Both the position numbers and the translations under genes were made by a program. A stretch of 64,000 nt of DNA. It comes from Streptomyces sp. NRRL B-3428. Lineage in GTDB: Bacteria > Actinomycetota > Actinomycetes > Streptomycetales > Streptomycetaceae. Below are positions 1 through 7,539 of the stretch, piece by piece (positions within the stretch are counted from its first letter, which is position 1; every line of letters starts with the position of its first letter). The stretch covers positions 248,001 to 312,000 of the forward strand of contig JOGW01000004.1 in the NCBI GenBank assembly GCA_000721375.1, written 5' to 3'. The notes beneath the pieces are model-generated. The model worked only from the letters and a program-made list of their open reading frames with translations, made no database searches and was not told the origin of the DNA.

Positions 1-281
1 ACCTTCGCGTCAGCCGGTATCTGCGCCTCCACCCGGGTGCAGCGCCAGCCACGCAGCACCTCCTCGGCCGCGAGCGCGGCCACCGTGCCGCGGCCGCGCC
101 GGCGGTCCGCCTCCTCGATGTGCAGCGAGCGGATCTGGCCCACGGTCGGTCCGTACGCGGGGTGGGTGGCGAGCTCGACGGTGCCTACCGGGCGGCTGTT
201 CACACAGACCTGGTACGGGCGGGAACGGGCGCCGTCGGCGCTGCGGTGGAGCGGCGCGGTGGGCCGCAGGGTCGTGGTCAT
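1..281 (-). CDS. GNAT N-acetyltransferase, C-terminus cut by window edge
   Basis: About 93 N-terminal residues are visible before the window ends. The segment RRRGRGTVAAL around residue 61 fits GNAT motif A (R/Q-x-x-G-x-G/A), which holds the acetyl-CoA pyrophosphate, and the strand before it (GQIRSLHIEEAD) fits the preceding beta-strand. The ATG is preceded by a weak AGGAG-like stretch near 283-288 in minus-strand sense. GNAT proteins transfer an acetyl group from acetyl-CoA to amines; the substrate cannot be told from the sequence. It lies downstream of and on the same strand as the pabC-like gene. Confidence 0.75.
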   Translation of the reverse strand, partial: MTTTLRPTAPLHRSADGARSRPYQVCVNSRPVGTVELATHPAYGPTVGQIRSLHIEEADRRRGRGTVAALAAEEVLRGWRCTRVEAQIPADAK

Positions 282-339
282 CACAGGAGTTCTACCCAGA
301 GCCCGGGCGCCGCGTCATCCCCCCTCCGCAGGAGGCGGC

Positions 340-1155
340 TCACGGATCCAGGTCGTCGGCGGCGCGCTCGTCGAAGACACGCATGGCCTTGGCCGTCACA
401 GGGCCGGGTACGAGCTCGCGGTCGTCGACGCGGTGGACCGCCTGGACGTCGCGCAGGGTCGAGGTCAGGAAGATCTCGTCGGCGCTCTCCAGGACGTCGA
501 GCGGCAGATCCGTCTCCTGGGCACCGGTCCACTCGATGGCGAGCGCCCGGGTGATGCCCGCGAGCGGTCCCGCCGCAAGCGGCGGAGTGTGGATCTCGCC
601 GTCGATGACGACGAAGACATTGGAGCCGGTGCCCTCGCAGAGCCGGCCCACGGTGTTGGCGAACAGCGCCTCGCTGGCGCCCTGTTCGTGGGCGCGGGCC
701 AGAGCGACCACGTTCTCCGCGTACGAGGTGGTCTTCAGGCCGGTCAGGGCGCCGCGCTCGTTACGCGTCCACGGCACGGTGACCACCGTGGTGCTGTCGG
801 GGCGGCGCTTCACCTCGCCGAGTGCGACGACCAGGGTCGGGCCGTTCTCGCCGCGTTCGGAGCCGAGCGGGGACAGACCGCCGGTGAAGGTCATACGCAG
901 CCGGCCCAGCGGCATGGGGTTGGCCTCGAGGACCGCGGCGATCGCACGGCGGGCCTCGTCGAGGTCGGGATCGGGCAGTCCGAGGCCCCGCGCCGATCGC
1001 GTCAGGCGGTCCAGGTGGCGGGTGATCGCGAAGGCCTCGCCGTCGGCGGCCTTGAGGGTCTCGAAGACCCCGTCGCCCACGGTGAGCCCGTGATCGAGCA
1101 CCGAAACGCGTGCGGCGTCACGTTCCTGCAGTGCGCCGTCGACCCAGATCTTCAC
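340..1155 (-). CDS. pabC: Aminotransferase class IV, 4-amino-4-deoxychorismate lyase-like (PabC)
   Basis: This 271-residue protein has the class IV PLP fold. LKTTSYAEN about two thirds along carries the Schiff-base lysine, and EGTGSNVFVV fits the PLP-phosphate-binding turn. GTG at 1155 is chosen because it overlaps the upstream gene's TGA as GTGA, which implies translational coupling. Such lyases release pyruvate from aminodeoxychorismate to give p-aminobenzoate for folate. Branched-chain or D-amino-acid aminotransferases share the fold, but the coupling to a chorismate-binding enzyme favours PabC. Confidence in the family is high and in the exact substrate moderate. Confidence 0.8.
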   Translation of the reverse strand: MKIWVDGALQERDAARVSVLDHGLTVGDGVFETLKAADGEAFAITRHLDRLTRSARGLGLPDPDLDEARRAIAAVLEANPMPLGRLRMTFTGGLSPLGSERGENGPTLVVALGEVKRRPDSTTVVTVPWTRNERGALTGLKTTSYAENVVALARAHEQGASEALFANTVGRLCEGTGSNVFVVIDGEIHTPPLAAGPLAGITRALAIEWTGAQETDLPLDVLESADEIFLTSTLRDVQAVHRVDDRELVPGPVTAKAMRVFDERAADDLDP

Positions 1156-2189
1156 GAGAGGTTCCCTCCACTTGCCCCGTACGTGCCCGATGCTACGGCC
1201 AGCAGTCGCGAGGCCTTCAGCTCGGTCTCCTGCCACTCGCGCTCGGGGTCGGAGCCCCAGGTGATGCCCGCCCCGGTTCCGAAGCGGAGCACGCCCTCGG
1301 CGCGGTCGATCCAGAACGTCCGGATGCCGACGGCCAATTCGCCCGTGCCCCGGTCCGCGTCGACCCAGCCGATACCGCCGCAGTACGGACCGCGCGGGGC
1401 CGTTTCCAGATCCTCGATGATCCGCAGGGCGCTCGACTTGGGCGCTCCCGTCACGGAACCGGGCGGGAAGGTCGCGGCGAACAGCTCGGGCCAGCCGACG
1501 CCCTCGGCCAGTTCGCCGCGCACGGTCGAGACGAGGTGGACGAGCCCCGGGTGCTTCTCGACCACACAGAGTTCGGGGACGGTCACCGAGCCGCTGGCGC
1601 AGACACGGCCGAGGTCGTTGCGTACGAGATCGACGATCATCACGTTCTCGGCGTGGTCCTTCTCCAGCAGGTCCGCCTCGGTCCGTCCCGTGCCCTTGAT
1701 CGGCCCCGACTCGACGATCCGGCCCGAGCGCCGCAGGAAGAGCTCGGGAGAGGCCGTGGCGATCTCCACGCCGTGCCCGGGAAGCCGGATCGTTCCGGCG
1801 TACGGAGCGGGGTTCCCGTGCGCGAGCTCGGCGGTCAGGGCGTCCACGTCGGCGTCGGGGGCGATGGGCGCGCTCAGGACGCGGCAGAGGTTGGCTTGAT
1901 AGACCTCGCCTGCCGCGATGTGCTCGCGGATCCGGCGTACGCCCGCGGTGTAGGCCTCGCGGTCGAGCGAAGTGGTCCAGGAGTCCGCCGAAGGGCCCCG
2001 CCACCTCCCCGTACGCACGGCAGGTGCCTCGCGTACGTCGTCGAAGCGGGCGCAGACGAGACGGCCCTCGAAGTCGGCCGAGACGGCCCAGAAGCCGGTG
2101 GAGTCGAGGGCCGAGGGGTCACTGGTGACATCGCGCAGATCGGTGGCGATGAGGCCGCCGAGGCGTGCCATGGGAGCGGGGTCATGCAC
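1152..2189 (-). CDS. pabB: Chorismate-binding enzyme, aminodeoxychorismate synthase component I-like (PabB)
   Basis: The 345-residue product has the signatures of the chorismate-binding domain of anthranilate/PABA/isochorismate synthases: PIKGTGRTE, a catalytic LVRNDLGRVC segment, PGSVTGAPK and a terminal GAGITWGSDPEREW block. It is shorter than full TrpE/PabB proteins because most of the N-terminal regulatory half is missing, as in many small actinobacterial PabB-like proteins. Its stop overlaps the pabC start. No glutamine amidotransferase partner (pabA) is in the window. The start is uncertain: GTG 2189 is chosen, with ATG 2171 as alternative; neither has a strong ribosome site. Confidence 0.8.
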   Translation of the reverse strand: MHDPAPMARLGGLIATDLRDVTSDPSALDSTGFWAVSADFEGRLVCARFDDVREAPAVRTGRWRGPSADSWTTSLDREAYTAGVRRIREHIAAGEVYQANLCRVLSAPIAPDADVDALTAELAHGNPAPYAGTIRLPGHGVEIATASPELFLRRSGRIVESGPIKGTGRTEADLLEKDHAENVMIVDLVRNDLGRVCASGSVTVPELCVVEKHPGLVHLVSTVRGELAEGVGWPELFAATFPPGSVTGAPKSSALRIIEDLETAPRGPYCGGIGWVDADRGTGELAVGIRTFWIDRAEGVLRFGTGAGITWGSDPEREWQETELKASRLLAVASGTYGASGGNLS

Positions 2190-2285
2190 GGCTGTGAGTC
2201 TATGACCGGCTCTCCGCGGCCGCCCCGGGGCGGCCGCGAGCTGGTGTTCGGGGGGTCTTAGGGCAGCACGCTGCGCAAACGAGTT

Positions 2286-2314
2286 TTTGTACTGGCCCTG
2301 GAATCCGCTACAGT
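2286..2314 (+). promoter_or_regulatory. Probable promoter of the tRNA operon
   Basis: TTTGTA/TTGTAC at 2286-2292 and TACAGT at 2309-2314 are 16-17 bp apart, close to the housekeeping sigma consensus. They lie about 40 bp before the first tRNA, in an intergenic region that is less GC-rich than its surroundings. Confidence 0.6.
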
Positions 2315-2354
2315 TCAACACGTCGCCGGGACACGAAAGCGCCCCGGAGAGCAG

Positions 2355-2427
2355 GCGAACGTAGCTCAGTTGGTAGAGCGCAACCTTGCCAAGGTTGAGG
2401 TCGCGAGTTCGAACCTCGTCGTTCGCT
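2355..2427 (+). tRNA. tRNA-Gly (anticodon GCC)
   Basis: The 73-nt cloverleaf has acceptor arms GCGAACG/CGTTCGC, a D-arm AGCTCAGTTGGTAGAGC, anticodon stem CAACC/GGTTG around TTGCCAA (GCC at 2388-2390) and a GTTCGAAC T-loop. CCA is not encoded. It is the first gene of a five-gene tRNA operon. Confidence 0.97.
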
Positions 2428-2467
2428 CGGAAGAGCAGGGGGATTTTTCCCGAACCCCCACACTCCT

Positions 2468-2538
2468 GGTGGAGTGGCCGAGAGGCGAGGCAACGGCCTG
2501 CAAAGCCGTCTACACGGGTTCAAATCCCGTCTCCACCT
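2468..2538 (+). tRNA. tRNA-Cys (anticodon GCA)
   Basis: The 71-nt cloverleaf has acceptor arms GGTGGAG/CTCCACC, anticodon stem ACGGC/GCCGT around CTGCAAA (GCA at 2500-2502) and T-loop GGTTCAAATCC. CCA is not encoded. It lies 40 bp after tRNA-Gly. Confidence 0.97.
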
Positions 2539-2542
2539 CCAA

Positions 2543-2614
2543 GCGCGATTAGCTCAGCGGGAGAGCGCTTCCCTGACACGGAAGAGGTCACTGGTTCAAT
2601 CCCAGTATCGCGCA
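2543..2614 (+). tRNA. tRNA-Val (anticodon GAC), copy 1
   Basis: The 72-nt cloverleaf has acceptor arms GCGCGAT/ATCGCGC, anticodon stem CTTCC/GGAAG around CTGACAC (GAC at 2575-2577) and T-arm ACTGGTTCAATCCCAGT. It begins only 4 bp after tRNA-Cys. This is the only one of the three identical Val copies followed by CCA (2615-2617). Confidence 0.97.
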
Positions 2615-2674
2615 CCAGTAGTACCGCAGTAACAGACAACTGAAGATCTTGGTCCTCGCTCGACGAGGATCCCC

Positions 2675-2746
2675 GCGCGATTAGCTCAGCGGGAGAGCGC
2701 TTCCCTGACACGGAAGAGGTCACTGGTTCAATCCCAGTATCGCGCA
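2675..2746 (+). tRNA. tRNA-Val (anticodon GAC), copy 2
   Basis: The sequence is identical over all 72 nt to the copy at 2543. It is followed by CGC, so CCA must be added after transcription. The 60-bp spacer before it is unrelated to the spacer before copy 3, so only the tRNA gene itself is duplicated. Confidence 0.97.
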
Positions 2747-2778
2747 CGCACCATCCATGACCTGCGGGTTGTGGTCCC

Positions 2779-2850
2779 GCGCGATTAGCTCAGCGGGAGA
2801 GCGCTTCCCTGACACGGAAGAGGTCACTGGTTCAATCCCAGTATCGCGCA
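2779..2850 (+). tRNA. tRNA-Val (anticodon GAC), copy 3
   Basis: This third identical 72-nt copy is the last gene of the tRNA operon, 8 bp before the terminator hairpin. CCA is not encoded. Confidence 0.97.
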
Positions 2851-2857
2851 CAGAGCG

Positions 2858-2885
2858 AAGCCCCCGGCCGATCGGCCGGGGGCTT
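2858..2885. terminator. Terminator of the tRNA operon
   Basis: A perfect 28-bp palindrome (AAGCCCCCGGCCGA and its complement) folds into a GC-rich hairpin right after the last tRNA. It also faces the end of the convergent gene at 2919 and can serve both directions. Confidence 0.85.
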
Positions 2886-2918
2886 CTGCGTTGCCGCACA
2901 GGCTGCGCGGCCGGGGGC

Positions 2919-3209
2919 TCAGGAGGAGAACAGCATCCGGCCGAAGCTCTTGTTCCGGTGGTGGCCGTAGTGGGGCTGGTGGCTGCCGTGGTGCTGGGCG
3001 CCCCAGGCCGGGGCGGGCGGGGCCGGGTACGCCTGCGGGGCGGGCGCGGCGGGCGGCGGGGCCGGCTGGCTCCACTGGGACTCCAGGCGGGTCAGCGCCT
3101 CGAGCTCGCCGTAGTCCAGGAATATCCCTCGGCAGCCGCTGCACTGCTCGATCTGAACGCCGTTGCGGTTGTACGTGTGCATCGCCGCATGGCACTTGGG
3201 ACACTGCAT
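2919..3209 (-). CDS. Small TFIIB-type zinc-ribbon protein
   Basis: The 96-residue protein starts with two CxxC knuckles, CPKC (residues 3-6) and CSGC (23-26), followed by RGIFLDYGEL, which is the signature of the zf-TFIIB family of small zinc-ribbon proteins. The C-terminal half is Pro/Ala/His-rich (PAPPAPAWGAQHHGSHQPHYG), low complexity and probably disordered; the histidines could add metal binding. Nothing indicates a specific function. It stands alone between the tRNA terminator and the phosphotransferase. Confidence 0.85.
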   Translation of the reverse strand: MQCPKCHAAMHTYNRNGVQIEQCSGCRGIFLDYGELEALTRLESQWSQPAPPPAAPAPQAYPAPPAPAWGAQHHGSHQPHYGHHRNKSFGRMLFSS

Positions 3210-3293
3210 CGTGGGCTCAACTCCTCGCCGGTCTCAACGTTTTCACCGGATCTGTTCCCGGCTTCGGTCCCCCGCAGACTACTTCGGGGATCT

Positions 3294-4217
3294 TCACGTC
3301 AACTCGGCGGGTAGTGCGGCAATACGGTCACAGGATTGCACCACCAGCTCCTCCACCTCGTCGAGAACTCTGTTGTCGGCCACGGCCTTCGCCACGGCGA
3401 GTGCGGCGGTCTGGACGGTGAGGGCCTTCGCGGGTACGTCCAGGGCGGGCCAGGGGTCGCCGTCGGCGGGAACAGCCGGGCCGCCGGCCGCCAGGTAGGC
3501 GCCGAGGAAGCGGGTCCACTCGTCGGGCGCGAGGAGTCCGGCGGCGTACCAAGCGGCCGGGCGGGCGAGGTCCCAGGCGGGATCGCCCACGCCGAGGTCG
3601 TCGATGTCGATCAGCAGCCAGCGGCCGTCATGGCGGACGAGCTGCCCCAGGTGGAGATCGCCGTGGCAGAGCGCTCCGGCGTGGGTCAGGGGTGCTTCGG
3701 CGCGGGCCCAGGCGGGCAGGGCGGCCCAGGCGCGTTCGATGACGGCGGCGGCCGGGTGGGGGCCCGCTTCTCGCATACGGGAGAGGGCGCGGGCCGCCTT
3801 CACGGGGCCGCGCATGGGCGGCAGCGGTCCGGGGAGTACGTCGACGGACGTGCGGTGGAGGCGGGCGAGCAGTTCGCCGGCCGCCTCCCAGGGCGCGTGC
3901 TCGGGACGCTCGGGGTCCACGGGGGTGCCGTGCGGCCAGTACGTCAGGGGGCGGCCGTCGAGTGCGGCGCGGGGTGCGGGGAGCGGCGGGAGCAGGATGC
4001 CGTTGAGCGACGGGTGGGCGGCGACGGCGAGTTGGGCGTAGAGACCGGCTCGGTCGGTGTCGCAGGCGTGGGCCTTGACGACCAGATCACCGTGCCGGAC
4101 CACGGTGCCGTCGGGTCGGTCGGCGAGGACGGGTGCGCTGCACACGCAGTCCCGTACCGGATCATGCGCCGCCGCGCGGGCCGCCACCGCGAGCTCGCGC
4201 GTCAGACCTGCCGTCAC
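3294..4217 (-). CDS. Aminoglycoside-phosphotransferase/choline-kinase-family protein
   Basis: The product is 307 residues from the chosen GTG. It has the kinase-like APH signature: HGDLHLGQL from His185, with catalytic Asp187, and LIDIDDLGVGDPAWDLA near residue 200 carrying the metal-binding Asp. GTG 4217 follows a GGGGGAG stretch; an upstream in-frame GTG at 4241 is possible. Enzymes of this fold phosphorylate hydroxyl groups of small molecules. Most chromosomal copies in actinobacteria have no known substrate, so an antibiotic-resistance role should not be assumed. Confidence 0.8.
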   Translation of the reverse strand: MTAGLTRELAVAARAAAHDPVRDCVCSAPVLADRPDGTVVRHGDLVVKAHACDTDRAGLYAQLAVAAHPSLNGILLPPLPAPRAALDGRPLTYWPHGTPVDPERPEHAPWEAAGELLARLHRTSVDVLPGPLPPMRGPVKAARALSRMREAGPHPAAAVIERAWAALPAWARAEAPLTHAGALCHGDLHLGQLVRHDGRWLLIDIDDLGVGDPAWDLARPAAWYAAGLLAPDEWTRFLGAYLAAGGPAVPADGDPWPALDVPAKALTVQTAALAVAKAVADNRVLDEVEELVVQSCDRIAALPAELT

Positions 4218-4278
4218 GGCTCCCCCAAAGGTCGTACGTACTGCGGGCAGGGTACGCGCCGCCCCCGGACAGCACACA

Positions 4279-4306
4279 GCCCGCGCAGCTCCCCAGCTGC
4301 GCGGGC
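4279..4306 (-). terminator. Terminator after the 68-residue membrane protein gene
   Basis: GCCCGCGCAGCT and AGCTGCGCGGGC form a perfect 12-bp stem with a CCCC loop. It lies 90 bp beyond the stop of the small gene at 4396 and before the next minus-strand start. Confidence 0.75.
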
Positions 4307-4395
4307 CCTTTGTGCCGTCCGCCGCACCCCCGTCCCCACGGGGTTATGGCCGTGTGTCCCCGCCCGGACCGCTCTTCCGGGCTCTGGGGCGCCGC

Positions 4396-4602
4396 TCAGC
4401 GCCCCAGCATCACGCCCACGGACGACGCCTGTGTGACCACTGCTTCCCAGCCGCCGAAGACGACTACGAGCAGCACTGCCAGGGGAAGCACCATGGCCGT
4501 GGCGACCAGCGGGTGGCGCCGGCCGGAACGACTGCCGCCGAACGCGGCGTGCGCCTTACGTCCCTGCGTGCGGATCATTGCCCGCGCTGCCGTGTCCGCC
4601 AT
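4396..4602 (-). CDS. Small single-span membrane protein
   Basis: The 68-residue product has a basic N-terminal part (RTQGRKAHAAFGGSRSGRRHP) followed by one hydrophobic helix around residues 33-51 and a short tail. That layout suggests a cytoplasmic basic N-terminus and one membrane span. The ATG has a good AGGAG site 7-8 bp upstream. I do not recognise the family. It is monocistronic, with its own terminator downstream. Confidence 0.7.
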   Translation of the reverse strand: MADTAARAMIRTQGRKAHAAFGGSRSGRRHPLVATAMVLPLAVLLVVVFGGWEAVVTQASSVGVMLGR

Positions 4603-4832
4603 GGTCCCTCTCCTGTCGTGGTTGGCAGCGGCGAGTGTCTGACCTCGGGGGACGAGTGCTGCACTCGCCGCTTGACTTCAAATCTAGGGGCGCCGGGCGC
4701 CCGGGTCGTCATGCCCTCGTACCGATTACCGGGCCTCCTGGAGGAGGACCCGGGCGACCGTTTCGTACTCCCCTGGGTGGAGACCGGGTCCTAGGACTTG
4801 GGGTCTTCCCGGAGGGGTCGCTCCTGGGGCGG

Positions 4833-5078
4833 CTACCGGGGCCGCTCTTCCTCGGATCCGTGTTCGCGCGGGACCGGCTGCTCGACCAGCGCCAATACGC
4901 GTGTGGCCATGAAACGCGCCGTGCGCACGACGGAGCCGCTGCGCGTGACTTCGCTCACTTCGACCACACCTCTGCGGACGGCCGTTTCCACCCGGCGGCC
5001 CGCCCTGCTGGCCACCACTTCGTAGGTCCTCGTCGTGTCCCCTGCGTCCACGACTATCTCGACTCGATCGCCCTTCAT
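4833..5078 (-). CDS. Conserved-looking small hypothetical protein
   Basis: The 81-residue product begins MKGDRVEIVVDAGDTTRTYEV and is rich in beta-strand-forming residues, with a charged C-terminal tail ending in EHGSEEERPR. It may be a small beta-barrel-like protein. The ATG has an AAGGGGGA ribosome site 9 bp upstream, and codon positions show the usual G/C bias, supporting this frame over a longer overlapping frame (4726-5187). No function can be assigned. Confidence 0.65.
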   Translation of the reverse strand: MKGDRVEIVVDAGDTTRTYEVVASRAGRRVETAVRRGVVEVSEVTRSGSVVRTARFMATRVLALVEQPVPREHGSEEERPR

Positions 5079-5281
5079 ACGCCCAATCCCCCTTCAACGA
5101 CGGCCCGTTGAGCAACCGGGCACCCCGAACGGCCCTGGTCCACAACTTTTCTGACCACCCTTCAAGTCTCCCACCCGGCACTGACAATCGATCTGTCGCC
5201 GAAGGCGCGGCCTATGCACGCGAATGAGCGCGAAAACGTAAGCTGTGGCTCGTCATTCATGAGGGCGGCCAGGCAGCGGGG

Positions 5282-6622
5282 ATGGACATGGCGATGATGC
5301 GGCTCCGGCGCGAGGACCCGCGTGTCGTCGGCTCGTTCAGACTGCACCGCAGGCTCGGCGCGGGCGGGATGGGTGTCGTCTACCTCGGCTCCGACCGGCG
5401 CGGGCAGCGGGTCGCGCTGAAGGTGATCCGGCCGGATCTGGCGGAGGATCAGGAGTTCCGCTCGCGGTTCGCGCGCGAGGTGTCGGCGGCGCGCAGAATT
5501 CGCGGCGGCTGTACGGCGCGGCTGGTGGCGGCCGATCTGGAGGCGGACCGGCCGTGGTTCGCGACGCAGTACGTGCCCGGGCCCTCGCTGCACGACAAGG
5601 TGGCCGATGAGGGTCCGCTGACCGCCGCCGAGGTGGCCGCGGTGGGTTCGGCGCTGTCCGAAGGGCTTGTGGCCGTCCACGAGGCCGGTGTCGTCCATCG
5701 GGATCTGAAGCCGTCCAACATCCTGCTGTCGCCCAAGGGGCCGCGGATCATCGACTTCGGAATCGCCTGGGCGACGGGGGCGTCGACGCTGACGCACGTC
5801 GGCACGGCGGTCGGGTCGCCCGGCTTCCTCGCGCCCGAGCAGGTGCGGGGTCAGGCCGTCACCGCGGCGACGGATGTGTTCTCGCTCGGAGCGACGCTCG
5901 CGTATGCGGCGATGGGTGACTCGCCCTTCGGGCACGGGAGTTCCGAGGTGATGCTGTACCGCGTGGTACACGAGGAGGCGCAGCTTCAGGGCGTGCCGGA
6001 TGCCCTTGCGCCGCTGATCCGGGCGTGCCTCGCAAAGGATCCCGAGGAGCGGCCCAGCACGCTGCAGCTGTCGATGCGGCTGAAGGAGATCGCGGCGCGG
6101 GAGGCGCAGTCGCCCACGGACAACCGGCCGCCGGGCCCGCGGCGGGATGTCGACCGCCCGACGGCTCGGGTGGATGAGCGGACGCAGGCTGCTTCTGCTT
6201 CCGGGGCCGCGTCGGGTTCCGCGTCCGGGTCCGCCTCACAGAGCCGGCCGTCCGCCGAGCGTCCGCGGCGGCCCGGGCCCACTCCCCCGCCGTCCGGCGC
6301 AGGCTCACGGCCTCCGGTGCGGCGTCCGCAGGCGCCTGCGCCGCGTGGGTCGCGTCCGGGGACGGGCAACAGGCCTGCGCCGCGCAGTGGTTCGGGGCGT
6401 CCGGCGCCGCGTACGACGGGGACGGGGCGCCGGGTTCCGGCGAACCCTCGGCTGTTGCGGCAGCGGCTGTTCGTGTTCGTGGTGGTGACGCTGTTGGTCG
6501 CGCTGGGGATCGCGGCTGCTCAGGGGTGTCAGGGGCCGGCGCAGGGGCTGCGGCAGGTCACCGGGGTCGCGGAGCGGGTTGTCGGCTCGGATGCGGCGGG
6601 TGGGGCCGCCGGTCGGGGCTGA
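5282..6622 (+). CDS. Membrane-anchored Ser/Thr protein kinase (Hanks type)
   Basis: The 446-residue protein has an N-terminal kinase domain with glycine loop GAGGMGVVYLG (26-36), Lys47 in VALKVI, catalytic HRD at 139-141 in HRDLKPSN and Asp158 in DFG. A long Pro/Arg/Ser-rich linker (about 280-390) carries short GSAS repeats. One hydrophobic span lies near residues 395-417 with a short outside tail, so the kinase faces the cytoplasm. No PASTA repeats are present, unlike PknB. ATG 5282 is used; ATG 5288 could also start. It is convergent with the methylase gene at 6667. Confidence 0.9.
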   Translation: MDMAMMRLRREDPRVVGSFRLHRRLGAGGMGVVYLGSDRRGQRVALKVIRPDLAEDQEFRSRFAREVSAARRIRGGCTARLVAADLEADRPWFATQYVPGPSLHDKVADEGPLTAAEVAAVGSALSEGLVAVHEAGVVHRDLKPSNILLSPKGPRIIDFGIAWATGASTLTHVGTAVGSPGFLAPEQVRGQAVTAATDVFSLGATLAYAAMGDSPFGHGSSEVMLYRVVHEEAQLQGVPDALAPLIRACLAKDPEERPSTLQLSMRLKEIAAREAQSPTDNRPPGPRRDVDRPTARVDERTQAASASGAASGSASGSASQSRPSAERPRRPGPTPPPSGAGSRPPVRRPQAPAPRGSRPGTGNRPAPRSGSGRPAPRTTGTGRRVPANPRLLRQRLFVFVVVTLLVALGIAAAQGCQGPAQGLRQVTGVAERVVGSDAAGGAAGRG

Positions 6623-6636
6623 GGTCGCCTGCCGGC

Positions 6637-6651
6637 GGGGGCGCCGCCCCC
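6637..6651. terminator. Weak hairpin between convergent genes
   Basis: GGGGGC and GCCCCC flank a 3-nt loop in the 44-bp gap between the kinase and methylase genes, which point toward each other. Confidence 0.4.
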
Positions 6652-6666
6652 TGCGCCCCCGGTGGG

Positions 6667-7485
6667 TCAGACTGCCGGGCGGCCTGCCGTCACCGCGTAG
6701 AACGCCACAGCCGCCGCCGCGCCCACGTTCAGCGAGTCGACTCCGTGGGCCATCGGGATGCGGACCCATTCGTCGGCTGCGACCAGCGCCTGGGTCGAGA
6801 GACCGTCGCCCTCCGCCCCGAGCATCAGAGCCACCCTCTCCATACGGTGGGGGGCCATGTCGTCCAACGTGGCGGCCTTCTCGTCCGGGGTGAGGGCGAG
6901 GAGCTTGAAGCCCGCTTCACGGACGGTCTCCAGGGACTTCGGCCAGGATTCCAGACGCGCGTACGGAACCGAGAAGACCGCGCCCATCGAGACCTTGACC
7001 GAGCGGCGGTAGAGCGGGTCCGCGCAGTCCGGCGAGAGCAGGACCGCGTCCATGCCGAGCGCTGCTGCCGAGCGGAAGATCGCGCCGATGTTGGTGTGGT
7101 CGTTGACCGCCTCCATCACCGCCACCCGGCGGGCTGTGGTCAGCAGCTCCTCCGGAGTCGGGAGCGGCTTGCGCTGCATCGACGCGAGCGCGCCGCGGTG
7201 GACGTGATAGCCCGTGACGCGTTCGGCGAGTTCGGGGCTCACCGCGTAGACAGGCGCCGGGAGTTCGTCGATGACGTCGCGCATGACGTCCACCCACTTC
7301 GCCGAGAGCAGCATCGAGCGCATCTCGTAGCCCGTGTCCTTCGCGCGCCGGATCACCTTCTCGCCCTCGGCGATGAAGAGTCCTTCGGCTGGTTCGCGCT
7401 TTCTGCGCAGCTCTACGTCCGTGAGTCCGGTGTAGTCGCGCAGGCGCGGGTCGTCGGGGTCGTCGACATGGATGAGATCGGCCAC
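6667..7485 (-). CDS. TrmH/SpoU-family RNA 2'-O-methyltransferase
   Basis: The 272-residue protein shows the SPOUT knot motifs: NDHTNIGAIFRSAAALG (motif 1), LGAEGDGLS (motif 2) and IPMAHGVDSLNVGAAAAVAFY (motif 3), which bind SAM and form the active site. The N-terminal third (GLFIAEGEKVIRRA) matches the SpoU substrate-binding region that recognises rRNA or tRNA. It would methylate a ribose 2'-OH. Whether the target is tRNA or 23S rRNA is not clear. The 54-bp gap to the cobA stop is too small to tell whether the genes share a transcript. Confidence 0.88.
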   Translation of the reverse strand: MADLIHVDDPDDPRLRDYTGLTDVELRRKREPAEGLFIAEGEKVIRRAKDTGYEMRSMLLSAKWVDVMRDVIDELPAPVYAVSPELAERVTGYHVHRGALASMQRKPLPTPEELLTTARRVAVMEAVNDHTNIGAIFRSAAALGMDAVLLSPDCADPLYRRSVKVSMGAVFSVPYARLESWPKSLETVREAGFKLLALTPDEKAATLDDMAPHRMERVALMLGAEGDGLSTQALVAADEWVRIPMAHGVDSLNVGAAAAVAFYAVTAGRPAV

Positions 7486-7539
7486 AGGGTGATACTGCCT
7501 TGTCCTCGGTGTGGTGCCAACGGGTCGGTGGAAGTTCCG

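Noticed and set aside
319..338. Terminator hairpin between pabC and the acetyltransferase
   Set aside because: Only a 5-bp CCTCC/GGAGG stem, too short to call.
3294..4217. Aminoglycoside resistance gene
   Set aside because: The fold matches but general APH-family proteins are common in actinobacteria, and nothing indicates an antibiotic substrate.
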